Assembly (NCBI RefSeq): GCF_041381155.1
Contig: NC_091147.1
Coordinates: 14,594,318-14,658,317, forward strand
DNA: 64,000 nt
Source of the DNA: Argopecten irradians
Taxonomy: Eukaryota > Mollusca > Bivalvia > Pectinida > Pectinidae
Direction of reading: 5' to 3'
Below are positions 53,343 through 64,000 of this stretch, one piece after another (the first letter of the stretch is position 1; each line of letters starts with the position of its first letter). A program made the position numbers and the translations under genes. The notes under the pieces were generated by a model. That model made no database searches. It saw only the letters and a program-made list of their open reading frames with translations, and was not told where the DNA came from.

Positions 53343-54512
53343 ATGGGAGCAAGCTTTCCGAAGGTGGAACAAATGTCTCAGACTATGAAGGCGATACAAG
53401 ATGGTGATGTATCACTTCTTCAAGTCTTGTCACGCTCGACAAATCTTACAGGCTATCTAAAACTTAGCCACTCCCAAACCACAGCTCTCCACTTGGCTGC
53501 CACCTATGGACATCCTGATTGCATCCAGTTTCTGCTTGATCTCGGATCCAATATACATGATTTAGATTCGAGTCGAGAGTCCGTTTTGCACAGTGCTGTT
53601 GTGACGAAATCACAGCGGTGGCGTGACTGTCTATCTCTGATTTTCAAAGCCAAAGCTGACATAAATGCATTAAACGTTTGGAGAAGGACTCCTCTGATGA
53701 AGGCAATCGTCAACTTTAGAATTCCTGCTGCTAACTACTTAATCAGGGAAGGAGCAGACGTGTCCATTTCTGACGAGAATGGAACTACGCCATTACATGT
53801 TGCAGCCAGCTATGGTAACATTGGCCTCGTGAAAACCTTGCTGGACAATCGTGCAAACAACAATGCTCAAGATCAGCGAGGCAGAACGCCTGTGTATTTT
53901 GCAATTCTTGGAGGTCACGAAGAAGTTACAGAATACCTCATACAGCATGGTTGTGAGGTCAACTTGTACGACCTTGGATGGGGGTCACCTTTACAACTCT
54001 CTGTTACAAAGTGCAATGTCAAGGTCTTATCGCTTCTTCTGAAATCAGGAGCGTGCTTTAATGTGCAGCCCAAAAACATGGCTGCCGCTCCTGGCATCAT
54101 TGACATAGCTCTGAAGATTGCTATCAAAAGAGTGAACATTTATCGCAATGAAGTGACAAAGCAGGAAAGCAATGGTAGCTGGGCAAGTCATCAGCGTGCT
54201 TGTGACAGTCTGGAGTGTTTACGGCTTTTGATTGTGGCTAGCGGACTACCTGTTAGGGAAAAGATGATGAAAAGCATCCATCAACTGGTGACTCAGTCTT
54301 TTCATAAGGACTTGCAAAAACCGTTCATGGATCTTCATCGGAGTGCAACAAAAGCTCACAAATCTGCAAAGAACTCTCCCCCTTCACTGCAATACTTGGC
54401 TCGAAGACGATGTCGAAAATTGTTGATGTCATCAAATCGTAATCTGATATGGGGCTGTGAGAGATTAGATGTTCCTCATGTAGTAATTGATCTTCTTACT
54501 TTACAAGCATAA
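53343..54512 (+). CDS. Ankyrin-repeat and SOCS-box protein (ASB-like)
   Basis: A 389-residue protein in one coding exon. The exon starts at 53328 after TTCTTTTTTTCAG, 15 bases before the ATG, so the 5' UTR is spliced. Ankyrin repeats are visible at about 46-75 (TALHLAATYGHPDCIQFLLD), 79-111, 115-145 (TPLMKAIVNFRIPAANYLI), 148-178 (TTPLHVAASYGNIGLVKTLL), 181-211 and 214-243. A C-terminal SOCS box lies at about 347-387: SLQYLARRRCRKLL is the Elongin B/C-binding BC box and LDVPHVVIDLLTL fits a Cullin-5 box. ASB proteins are substrate adaptors of Cullin-5 ubiquitin ligases; the substrate cannot be inferred. Which ASB subfamily it belongs to is unclear. Confidence 0.92.
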   Translation: MGASFPKVEQMSQTMKAIQDGDVSLLQVLSRSTNLTGYLKLSHSQTTALHLAATYGHPDCIQFLLDLGSNIHDLDSSRESVLHSAVVTKSQRWRDCLSLIFKAKADINALNVWRRTPLMKAIVNFRIPAANYLIREGADVSISDENGTTPLHVAASYGNIGLVKTLLDNRANNNAQDQRGRTPVYFAILGGHEEVTEYLIQHGCEVNLYDLGWGSPLQLSVTKCNVKVLSLLLKSGACFNVQPKNMAAAPGIIDIALKIAIKRVNIYRNEVTKQESNGSWASHQRACDSLECLRLLIVASGLPVREKMMKSIHQLVTQSFHKDLQKPFMDLHRSATKAHKSAKNSPPSLQYLARRRCRKLLMSSNRNLIWGCERLDVPHVVIDLLTLQA

Positions 54513-56846
54513 CACCAGTTTAATACGAGAAAAATTGTTTTAGAATTAACAATTAGTGATGAATATTGATGAAATAATAATACTTGATAAATTCTTAAAA
54601 TGTACACGGAACGGAAAATTATATTTTGATATGTTATTCTGTTTGATCTCCTGACAAGAATCTTGAAAACCGCATCAAAATCGGCCACTTCAGTTCTGAG
54701 ATACCGCCCTCCGAAGTGCCCGATTTTTACCTGTATATCGACTGCTAATCAGGGTATCGGCCACTCACCCTGATTTGGGGAATAGCCGGATGTGACGTCA
54801 CGAGGACAACGGCAGTGAGGTGTTTGGTAGTGGGGTTATGGCACAAAGGTGGACATATATATAATCCTGAAATGGGGTTATGAGAATTTTACAAGTATAT
54901 ATAGTTATGATGACGATATTTAATTTTCACTATGTAATCTAAAAGGAGACGATTTTGGAAAATGATGGTCATATATATAATTATCCATTTGAATATGTTT
55001 CTGTATAAATTAAGAACCAACATAACAAAAAGAAAGTACCGTATGTTACACGTAGATATCATTGACATATTTTATTTTATTATATTTTATTTTTATTTGG
55101 AGGGGGGGTGGGTTAAAAAACAACAAATACTTCCTATGTCAACATGTGTTATTCAAACAATCTTCAACAGTACATTTATTGGTTATATAGATTATCATTA
55201 TTGGTATCATATAATGATCGAAATTGACCAAAATTCGCAAGTGTGATACACTTGTTATATATTATGTACGAACAGTATATTTTACTGTATATATGACATT
55301 ATACAACAATTACATGATGGTCCGTCTAACTTATCTGTGGAGAGATATTTTGACACATGAAATGTGTTATTTAACACAGCCTGATAGGTCACTAATTATA
55401 TACACCTTTCCTACGTAACTCATTAGCCCCCTAATTAGCCACGCGTTTTAGTTACTGTAGTAAACAGGTAAAGAGATTAGGTAACACAGCACGACATTGG
55501 CTATTCGGAAGTATTCTGATTTTGATACTTGCATGATATCTGCTGTTTGGATTAGACATCTTCAGTCTCATTTTTATCGTCTGGCCCGTGCATGATTTAT
55601 TTTTCAAGTAAAGACACTATAATGAATGACCTTGAGCGAAATATCAACAAGTCGTCGGATGCACTGTAGAAGATTCTATATGAAAGCTGAATGTATTTCG
55701 TAAAAAAACAAATTGATCAAAAAATATCACGTCTGCTAAATAGTAAATATTTGTGATGTGACGGTTCTCAAAACTTGGTATATAGAATTAAATCCGCCAA
55801 ATCACAGTAGAATTAAATGACAAACATATAGCCTACATACTGATAATTATAAGCAATGGTATCAAATGTACAGTAATTAAGTCACACAATCGATTTCAGA
55901 CATAAAGCAGTTAGTAGATGCATTTGCATATATGCAAAAACAAAATCTGAACAAGGACTTACAAATCCTTGGTTAAGAATCGATCATACCTTAATTCGTA
56001 TGGGCAAATTTTATGAAAAAGTCAGAAATTAGTAAAGTGGGTTTGACCAGTAGACATTAGACGACCCAAGTCGGGTTTTGGATGAAATTATCAAGAACAT
56101 ATATATATAAACGTCCTTGATAAAATATTCGTGTACATGTATATTTGGTTCCAAACACTGCGGAACTACAACGTATATATGTTATTATGTACATTTTATT
56201 GTGTATAATTATGCAGTAATCGCACAGAGATTTTCATTTATCTACGATAGGTACATCAATATATATGTATGGTATAAATCCCTATTTCCAAGCGTATTCC
56301 AAACTCTATCTGTGATTGGGGATAGAATTAAACATGTATCGGACATGTACACATGCATTTGAGTCTTCAAAATAGATATTTACAAACAGTTTATATTAGA
56401 TGGCAGTCACCGAAAATTATCACTCTAATTTATGCGAGTAGATTCGATCCCGTTGTCCTCGAGACGTCACAGGTCAGAGGTCCCGAATCGGGGTCAATGG
56501 CTTTGGGCTTCAGGTGTGTTGTAGAGAAAAGGTGCATTATCTCTTATACCGTATTCGCTATGAAACTCGTACTTTCGCCACTCTAAATTTCATCCAATGA
56601 CGCATTTATCAAGCATTATATATATACCAAACCATTCCGTGTACACTTTAAGAAAAGAAACAAAAACAAACATTGAGTGTCTTTTGTTTTCATATTTTTT
56701 ATTTCATTCACTTTAAAGTGAATCTGTCATTGTTATACTGTTTTACAATAATTTGCTTAATTATAAGCTCGTTAATGTTTGCTTATAAATATCATGTTTG
56801 GATAAAAAGTTGACAGTGTTATGTATACAGTTGACATATAAATGTA
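54513..56846. other. Intergenic, nothing recognised
   Basis: 3' flank of the ankyrin/SOCS gene followed by AT-rich DNA. No canonical AATAAA was found close to the stop codon. Short open frames (54962-55246, 56117-56362, 56353-56586) have low-complexity or AT-driven composition and no domains. Confidence 0.45.
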
Positions 56847-57023
56847 CCGTATTTGACCCAATAAGCGCCTATGTCCCTATTAGCGCCACTCCCCCTTTTG
56901 AAACCTCAATTCCAATTGTCCAGACATGAATAAAGATTAAATTGCACTTTCATCCTATTCAGCACATTTTCATTTTTTTTCCTATTTTTTAATCGCCATG
57001 GGTGCTTATTTGGTCGAATATGG
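56847..57023. mobile_element. MITE with CCGTATTTGACCCAATAAGCGC ends
   Basis: The left end starts CCGTATTTGACCCAATAAGC. The right end reads GGGTGCTTATTTGGTCGAAT then ATGG, its inverse with two or three mismatches over 23 bp. The interior is 130 bp and non-coding. It is related to the element at 49281-49518. Confidence 0.75.
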
Positions 57024-58073
57024 TTATTGTCATGGTTATTCTATTAATCGGTTAATCAAAGAATCTTGGTTGCTCTAACTACAATTAAATTTCAATTGTG
57101 TTTCATATCACTTTTAATGTCTTTGAACAAGAGTTTCATGTACATGTACCATATTTGAAAATAAATACAAAGGGCATTAAAAAATTCAAAAAAAATGAAA
57201 GGGTGCATATTAGACTGGCTTGTAACAAAATTATTACACAAAGTAAGCCTTAAAGAAATTTTGCATGGCTTTCATATTTTCAATCTGGATTTAATTTGAG
57301 GTAAGATAAAATACAACTTCAAAAAGGGGTGAGAGAGGGTGTGGGGGAGGGTGCTCGTTGGGTAGAACACAGCATTTTAATTTGATAAGGTACAAGTCTT
57401 ACAAATGTGATTTTGTCTAATAAATTATTATATTGGACTAATATACAATTTTAGTATTATCTGGTTCTGTGTGCATGTCTAACAAATCTTTGAGAAACCA
57501 GAAAGATGCTGTTGTTTATTCTCCTACAACTGTATGTCAGATTCTTGAAAATTGTATAATAAATATTGGACTAATACAGATTCTGTGTATTCTCTGTTTT
57601 AATCTAATCTGGCCTTCTGATAGATGATCTCTGTTTTTATCTAATCTGGCCTTCTGATAGATGATTTAATTACATGTATTGTAGAAACAGTTCACACAAC
57701 TCAGGGTTATTCAATATAGAATTCATATTATGTTCTTAGTTATTTCTCAAAAAAACGTTACAAAGACATTTGCTTATGCTTGTGTCTTCTGTAACTTTTA
57801 AACAAGAGCTGTTTGATAATAGTAAAACTCATGCACCCCTGCAATTGAAATGATAATTGATAATATGTTTTTAGAGTAGTAATAGTAACATTGGCCTTCA
57901 CCTACCTAATGACAACCATAAATCTCTGACATCGAAATGCACATTAAAGTGAACTGAAATAAATTATTTTTTGTATCCAGAATATTGCAAGTCAACAGAT
58001 TAAGGAACAATATCCAGTAATGATTCACAATCAGTAACTAAATATAGGTATGTACATATATTCCTTAACATTG
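57024..58073. other. 3' flank of the minus-strand 58 kb gene
   Basis: AT-rich, with a 37-bp direct duplication (ATCTAATCTGGCCTTCTGAT) at 57592-57666. On the minus strand an AATAAA lies at 57515-57520, about 555 bases after the stop codon of the gene at 58074, and is a candidate polyadenylation signal. No other gene is recognised. Confidence 0.4.
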
Positions 58074-58692
58074 TTAGGTAATGCGAGAACATTCAAAGAC
58101 AAGAGCCTTATGAATCCATTTGAACATTCTAAACAATGAATCTACATTGAATGAATTGTACGTACTACACTTAGATCTGATGAGAAGTGATTCTTCTTCC
58201 TGCATGACTGAGATTGTATGGTTTTCTTCATTCTTATAGACCACCATTAATCGCCACTTGTGTGGATTTATCCAGAAACCAAAATGTAGTTTCTGATGGT
58301 GTATGTGTGAAAGTAATTTATAAAGGCACTGTACAATGCCTTTGTCATCGTCATCAGAAGCTTTTTCACAATCCACAGACAACAGAAATAATGGCATTGT
58401 TGGGTGGTAAACAACTACATCTGGTATTACACCACCACTTTTCTCAGATTCCTCTGCGTAGGCATTTGAATCAAGTGACGATCCTTCCTCCTCGAAATCA
58501 TTTTCCTCAAGAAGAACACGGGAAACCAAAAGTGAATTAGGAGGAGGTGATTCCACTAGTAGTCTCACAGAATTCATCTCTTTTATCACATGATTGCAGA
58601 CACTCCGTATCAAGGACTTTATTTCGCCATTCTCAAAACCTGTAGCAAATGCTAGTCTAAGGAAGCCCCAAATATCATTCATGTGGCCCATA
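58074..58692 (-). CDS. Uncharacterised protein, last coding exon
   Basis: Encodes about 205 residues ending at TAA (58074-58076). The sequence CTTTCAG directly precedes the exon at 58693, giving AT|ATGGGC, so the first ATG (58691) may be internal and earlier exons probably lie upstream on the minus strand, beyond or inside the terminal satellite. The protein is acidic in the middle (residues about 60-90). It has a hydrophobic block VIPDVVVYHPTMPLFLLSVD followed by CEKASDDDDKG, and then GFWINPHKWRLMVVYKNE. The PD ... D-x-E pattern is faintly like PD-(D/E)XK nuclease folds, but the usual Lys is not in place and I do not assign a function. No family is recognised. Confidence 0.7.
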
Positions 58693-58719
58693 TCTGAAAG
58701 AAAACAAATTTATCAGAAA

Positions 58720-58990
58720 CTTTATTCATAAGGATGCTACATTGTAAATACAAAATATGAGGTATCAAACAGTCAGAGAAGTTGTTTACAACAATATGGC
58801 CAAATTTACCCAGTTTTGGTCAATTACCTTGGGCCCCCAAGGAGGGTCAGCCAAACCATTTTTCACAATTTTGAATCCACAACCCATAATAGTGCTATGC
58901 AAACAAACTATGAGTGATATCAATTCATAACTCTCAGAGAAATCATTTATATAGCAATACAACCAATGGCAGCATTTAAGGTAATAAACA
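58720..58990. repeat. Degenerate fragment of the 158-bp pearl family
   Basis: Contains GATGCTACATTG, AAGTTGTTTACA, ATGGCCAAATTTACCCAGTT, GGGCCCCCAAGGAGGGTCAG and CACAATTTTGAATCCACAAC in the order of the units at 50.1-51.4 kb, covering about one and a half units with many substitutions. Confidence 0.6.
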
Positions 58991-59524
58991 CAGCAAATTG
59001 TTGGTGATTCAAAGTTTAGTGATTACACTAATCAAAATTTGATGACAATTTTCAATTGAAGATTAAAGTCTTTCTTGAAAACTTATAACTAGCTTCATAA
59101 AATTTCGAAATATTACCTATCTTCCAATTTAAGAAAAGAAATACATGTAATTGTATATATTATAATTTGAACAACTGGGTCCTAATTCTTTACAAATATG
59201 TTAAACTTTAATTTTAATCAATACCCAATGGTTTCATAAATTAATGTTATCTGTTATTTTTTACCAAATACATGTACAATGTATTGAATTACTATGTACG
59301 CAATTGATCTAAATATTAATCTTATGGTGAATATGCTACCAACCAAGTACTTGCATATGAGTCATTATCATATATTGTCATTTTTCCTTTCTGATAACTT
59401 TCCTTTGAGATAATCCATGATATTGATTATTTTCCCATCAATTTATTCAGCTTTAACATGTTAAAGGAACAAAATAGAATATAAGATATTGATTAAAAGT
59501 AAACTTTAAATTTGAAGAAAATTA
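58991..59524. other. AT-rich sequence, nothing recognised
   Basis: No exon for the upstream part of the 58 kb gene could be identified here on the minus strand, and no element ends were found. Confidence 0.4.
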
Positions 59525-59775
59525 ATCAAAAGGCCCAAGGGCCTCAACACTCATCTGACAACCTTAATTGTCAACATATATATAGTCATAGAGGAAATTC
59601 ATTAGAATAGATATGGTGTCATGGTGGCCATCTTAGATTTTGGATCAACTCGAAAAATAACAACACTTGGTCAGGACCATGTCCGGATCATTTCAGGCAA
59701 ATTTGAGTCAAAATCACAGTGGTAGAACTTGAGAAGTTGTTCAAAATGTGTTTTCAAGAAGACAAGACAGAAAAA
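59525..59775. mobile_element. Fragment of pearl-like element (33.5 kb family)
   Basis: Starts AAAAGGCCCAAGGGCCTCAA, similar to the start of the 47.7 kb element. It then has TGGTGGCCATCTTAGATTTT, AACAACACTTGGTCAGGACC, and GTGGTAGAACTTGAGAAGTT as in 33455-33698. The 3' hairpin is missing. Confidence 0.55.
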
Positions 59776-59887
59776 GGACAGATACCATTTCTATCTCACA
59801 TCCTGCATGCATGATCTATACCATACAAATCACACATACATTGTGCACACACTGCAGCACAGACATCTTGTGCACCCATCCTTGACA

Positions 59888-62800
59888 CTCCAGTAGTTTC
59901 AATCACTTACAATCTCTACACTCATCCTCGATACTCCAGGGGTTCTGATCACTTACAATCTCTATAGTCATCCGCGTACTCCAGGGGTTCTGATCACTTA
60001 CAATCTCTACACTCATCCTCGATACTCCAGGGGTTCTGATCACTTACAATCTCTACACTCATCCTCGATACTCCAGGGGTTCTGATCACTTACAATCTCT
60101 ATAGTCATCCTCGTACTCCAGGGGTCCTGATCACTTACAATCTCTATAGTCATCCACGTACTCCAGGGGTTCTGATCACTTACAATCTCTATAGTCATCC
60201 ACGTACTCCAGGGGTCCTGATCACTTACAATCTCTATAGTCATCCACGTACTCCAGGGGTCCTGATCACTTACAATCTCTATAGTCATCCACGTACTCCA
60301 GGGGTCCTGATCACTTACAATCTCTACACTCATCCTCGATACTCCAGGGGTTCTGATCACTTACGATCTCTACACTCATCCTCATATGGTACTCCAGGGG
60401 TTCCAATCACTTACAATCTCTATAGTCATCCGCGTACTCCAGGGGTTCTGATCACTTATAATCTCTATAGTCATCCACGTACTCCAGGGGTTCTGATCAC
60501 TTACAATCTCTATAGTCATCCACGTACTCCAGGGGTTCTGATCACTTACGATCTCTAAACTCATCCTTGATACTCCAGGGGTCCTGATCACTTACAATCT
60601 CTATAGTCATCCGCGTACTCCAGGGGTTCTGATCACTTACGATCTCTAAACTCATCCTCGATACTCCAGGGGTTCTGATCACTTACGATCTCTAAACTCA
60701 TCCTTGATACTCCAGGGGTTCCAATCACTTACGATCTCTACACTCATCCTCGATACTCCAGGGGTTCTGATCACTTACGATCTCTAACCTCATCCTTGAT
60801 ACTCCAGGGGTTCCAATCACTTACGATCTCTACACTCATCCTCGATACTCCAGGAGTTCCAATCACATACGATCTCTACACTCATTCTTGATACTCCAGG
60901 GGTTTCCAATCACTTACGATCTCTACACTCATTCCTTGATCTCTACTCCAGTACCCAGGGTTCTGATCACTTACGATCTCTAAACTCATCCTTGATACTC
61001 CAGGGGTTCTGATCACTTACAATCTCTATAGTCATCCACGTACTCCAGGGGTTCTGATCACTTACAATCTCTATAGTCATCCGCGTACTCCAGGGGTTCT
61101 GATCACTTACAATCTCTATAGTCATCCGCGTACTCCAGGGGTTCTGATCACTTACAATCTCTATAGTCATCCTCGATACTCCAGGGGTTCTGATCACTTA
61201 CAATCTCTACACTCATCCTCGATACTCCAGGGGTTCTGATCACTTACGATCTCTACACTCATCCTTGATACTCCAGGGGTTCCAATCACTTACAATCTCT
61301 ATAGTCATCCGCGTACTCCAGGGGTTCTGATCACTCTGATCACTTACAATCTCTATAGTCATCCACGTACTCCAGGGGTTCTGATCACTTACAATCTCTA
61401 TAGTCATCCACGTACTCCAGGGGTCCTGATCACTTACAATCTCTATAGTCATCCACGTACTCCAGGGGTTCTGATCACTTACAATCTCTATAGTCATCCG
61501 CGTACTCCAGGGGTTCTGATCACTTACGATCTCTAAACTCATCCTTGATACTCCAGGGGTTCTGATCACTTACGATCTCTAAACTCATCCTTGATACTCC
61601 AGGGGTTCCAATCACTTACGATCTCTACACTCATCCTCGATACTCCAGGGGTTCTGATCACTTACGATCTCTAAACTCATCCTTGATACTCCAGGGGTTC
61701 CAATCACTTACGATCTCTACACTCATCCTCGATACTCCAGGAGTTCCAATCACTTACGATCTCTACACTCATCCTCGATACTCCAGGGGTTCTGATCACT
61801 TACAATCTCTACACTCATCCTCGATACTCCAGGGGTTCTGATCACTTACGATCTCTATAGTCATCCGCGTACTCCAGGGGTCCTGATCACTTACGATCTC
61901 TACACTCATCCTTGATACTCCAGGGGTTCCAATCACTTACAATCTCTACACTCATCCTCGATACTCCAGGGGTTCTGATCACTTATGATCTCTAAACTCA
62001 TCCTTGATACTCCAGGGGTTCCAATCACTTACGATCTCTACACTCATCCTCGATACTCCAGGGGTTCTGATCACTTACGATCTCTACATTCATCCTTGAT
62101 ACTCCAGGGGTTCCAATCACTTACGATCTCAACTCATCCTCGATACTCCAGGGGTTCCAATCACTTACAATCTCTATAGTCATCCGTGTACTCCAGGGGT
62201 CCTGATCACTTACGATCTCTACACTCATCCTTGATACTCCAGGGGTTCCAATCACTTACAATCTCTATAGTCATCCGCGTACTCCAGGGGTCCTGATCAC
62301 TTACGATCTCTTAACTCATCCTTGTTACTCCAGGGGTTCTGATCACTTACGATCTCAACTCATCCTTGATACTCCAGGGGTTCAAATCAGTGACGATCTC
62401 TAAACTCATCCTTGATACTCCAGGGGTTCCAATCACTTACAATCTCTACACTCATCCTCGATACTCCAGGGGTTCTGATCACTTACAATCTCTACACTCA
62501 TCCTCGATACTCCAGGGGTTCTGATCACTTACAATCTCTATAGTCATCCTCGATACTCCAGGGGTTCTGATCACTTACAATCTCTATAGTCATCCGCATA
62601 CTCCAGGGGTTCTGATCACTTACGATCTCTACACTCATCCTCGATACTCCAGGGGTTCTGATCACTTACGATCTCTAAACTCATCCTTGATACTCCAGGG
62701 GTTCCGATCACTTACGATCTCTACACTCATCCTCGATACTCCAGGGGTTCTGATCACTTACAATCTCTATAGTCATCCGCGTACTCCAGGGGTTCTGATC

Positions 62801-64000
62801 ACTTACAATCTCTATAGTCATCCGCGTACTCCAGGGGTCCTGATCACTTACAATCTCTATAGTCATCCTTGATACTCCAGGGGTTCCAATCACTTACAAT
62901 CTCTATAGTCATCCGCATACTACAGGGGTTCTGATCACTTATGATCTCTAAACTCATCCTTGATACTCCAGGGGTTCCAATCACTTACGATCTCTACACT
63001 CATCCTCGATACTCCAGGGGTTCTGATCACTTACAATCTCTATAGTCATCCGCGTACTCCAGGGGTTCTGATCACTTACAATCTCTATAGTCATCCTCGA
63101 TACTCCAGGGGTTCCAATCACTTACAATCTCTATAGTCATCCGTGTACTCCAGGGGTCCTGATCACTTACGATCTCTACACTCATCCTTGATACTCCAGG
63201 GGTTCCAATCACTAACAATCTCTATAGTCATCCGCGTACTCCAGGGGTCCTGATCACTTACGATCTCTAAACTCATCCTTGTTACTCCAGGGGTTCCAAT
63301 CACTTACGATCTCAACTTATACTTGATACTCCAGGGGTTCAAATCAGTGATGATCTCTACACTCATTCTTGATACTCCAGGGGTTTCAATCACTTACAAT
63401 CTCTACACTCATCCTCGATACTCCAGGGGTTCTGATCACTTACAATCTCTACACTCATCCTCGATACTCCAGGGGTTCCAATCACTTACGATCTCTACAC
63501 TCATCCTCGATACTCCAGGGGTTCTGATCACTTACGATCTCTAAACTCATCCTTGATACTCCAGGGGTTCTGATCACTTACAATCTCTACACTCATCCTC
63601 GATACTCCAGGGGTTCTGATCACTTACGATCTCTAAACTCATCCTTGATACTCCAGGGGTTCCAATCACTTACGATCTCTACACTCATCCTCGATACTCC
63701 AGGGGTTCTGATCACTTACGATCTCTACACTCATCCTCGATACTCCAGGGGTTCCAATCACTTACGATCTCTACACTCATCCTTGATACTCCAGGGGTTC
63801 CAATCACTTACAATCTCTATAGTCATCCGCGTACTCCAGGGGTTCTGATCACTTACGATCTCTAAACTCATCCTTGATACTCCAGGGGTTCCAATCACTT
63901 ACGATCTCTACACTCATCCTCGATACTCCAGGGGTTCTGATCACTTACGATCTCTACACTCATCCTTGATACTCCAGGGGTTCCAATCACTTACGATCTC
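59888..64000. repeat. 45/46-bp satellite array, runs off the window end
   Basis: About 90 head-to-tail units of GATACTCCAGGGGTTCTGAT, CACTTACAATCTCTACACTC, ATCCTC. Three main variants are mixed: CACTCATCCTCGATACTCC, TAGTCATCCGCGTACTCC (one base shorter) and AACTCATCCTTGATACTCC with GGGGTTCCAATCACTTACGA. Variants often occur in runs or alternate, suggesting local homogenisation. Sense-strand (minus) units contain GTAAGTGATCAG. The array lies where upstream introns of the 58 kb gene should be. Open frames of 60-110 codons on both strands are repeat by-products. Confidence 0.97.

Noticed and set aside
60040..63848. Open frames of 60-110 codons on both strands
   Set aside because: By-products of the 45/46-bp satellite; frames change whenever a 46-bp unit occurs.

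Overview
This is nuclear DNA from an animal, most likely a bivalve mollusc (scallop- or oyster-like). The genes are spliced with GT-AG introns, intergenic DNA is AT-rich, TACATGTA-type words are common, and there are several short repeats with central tandem arrays like the 'pearl' (Helitron-like) elements known from bivalves. No operon, CRISPR array, rRNA or tRNA gene was seen. All splice sites are inferred from GT-AG signals and from similarity to protein families I recognise; no RNA evidence was available.

Layout. 1-6.4 kb: no recognisable host gene, but transposon debris (two palindromic MITEs, a dead mariner-type transposase, an inverted-repeat element, a possible DDE transposase scrap). 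6.4-18.9 kb: a 12.5 kb array of a 19-bp satellite. 19.2-20.6 kb, minus strand: one large exon of an UNC93A-like membrane protein with a polyglutamine-rich N-terminal extension. The rest of that gene is not visible, so its first visible intron should contain the satellite. 20.6-29.7 kb: intergenic, with a 214-bp tandem duplication, a 59-bp copy of UNC93A coding sequence, two 35-bp minisatellites and a poly-C tract.

29.9-50.1 kb, minus strand: GFM1, mitochondrial elongation factor G1, with 18 locatable exon positions. One exon is present twice. One exon, encoding the start of domain V, cannot be found. Its introns hold many repeats: 53-bp minisatellites that carry the gene's own 5' splice site, a 24-bp array, short arrays copying 3' splice-site regions, a 585-bp MULE-like MITE with a 9-bp target duplication, a perfect 72-bp foldback, a 322-bp TIR element, and two complete plus one short pearl-like element.

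50.1-64 kb: another pearl-like element, an uncertain small minus-strand ORF, a plus-strand ankyrin-repeat/SOCS-box gene (53.3-54.5 kb), a unified intergenic stretch with one MITE, the last exon of an unrecognised minus-strand gene (58.1-58.7 kb), then a 45/46-bp satellite that runs off the window end.

The genes are not functionally linked: one acts in mitochondrial translation, one is a membrane protein, one a probable Cullin-5 ubiquitin-ligase adaptor, one is unknown. The main theme is tandem-repeat growth inside introns. At three places in GFM1 the repeat unit contains a copy of the neighbouring splice-site region, and the terminal satellite shares a 22-bp identical core with an inverted-repeat element 55 kb away.
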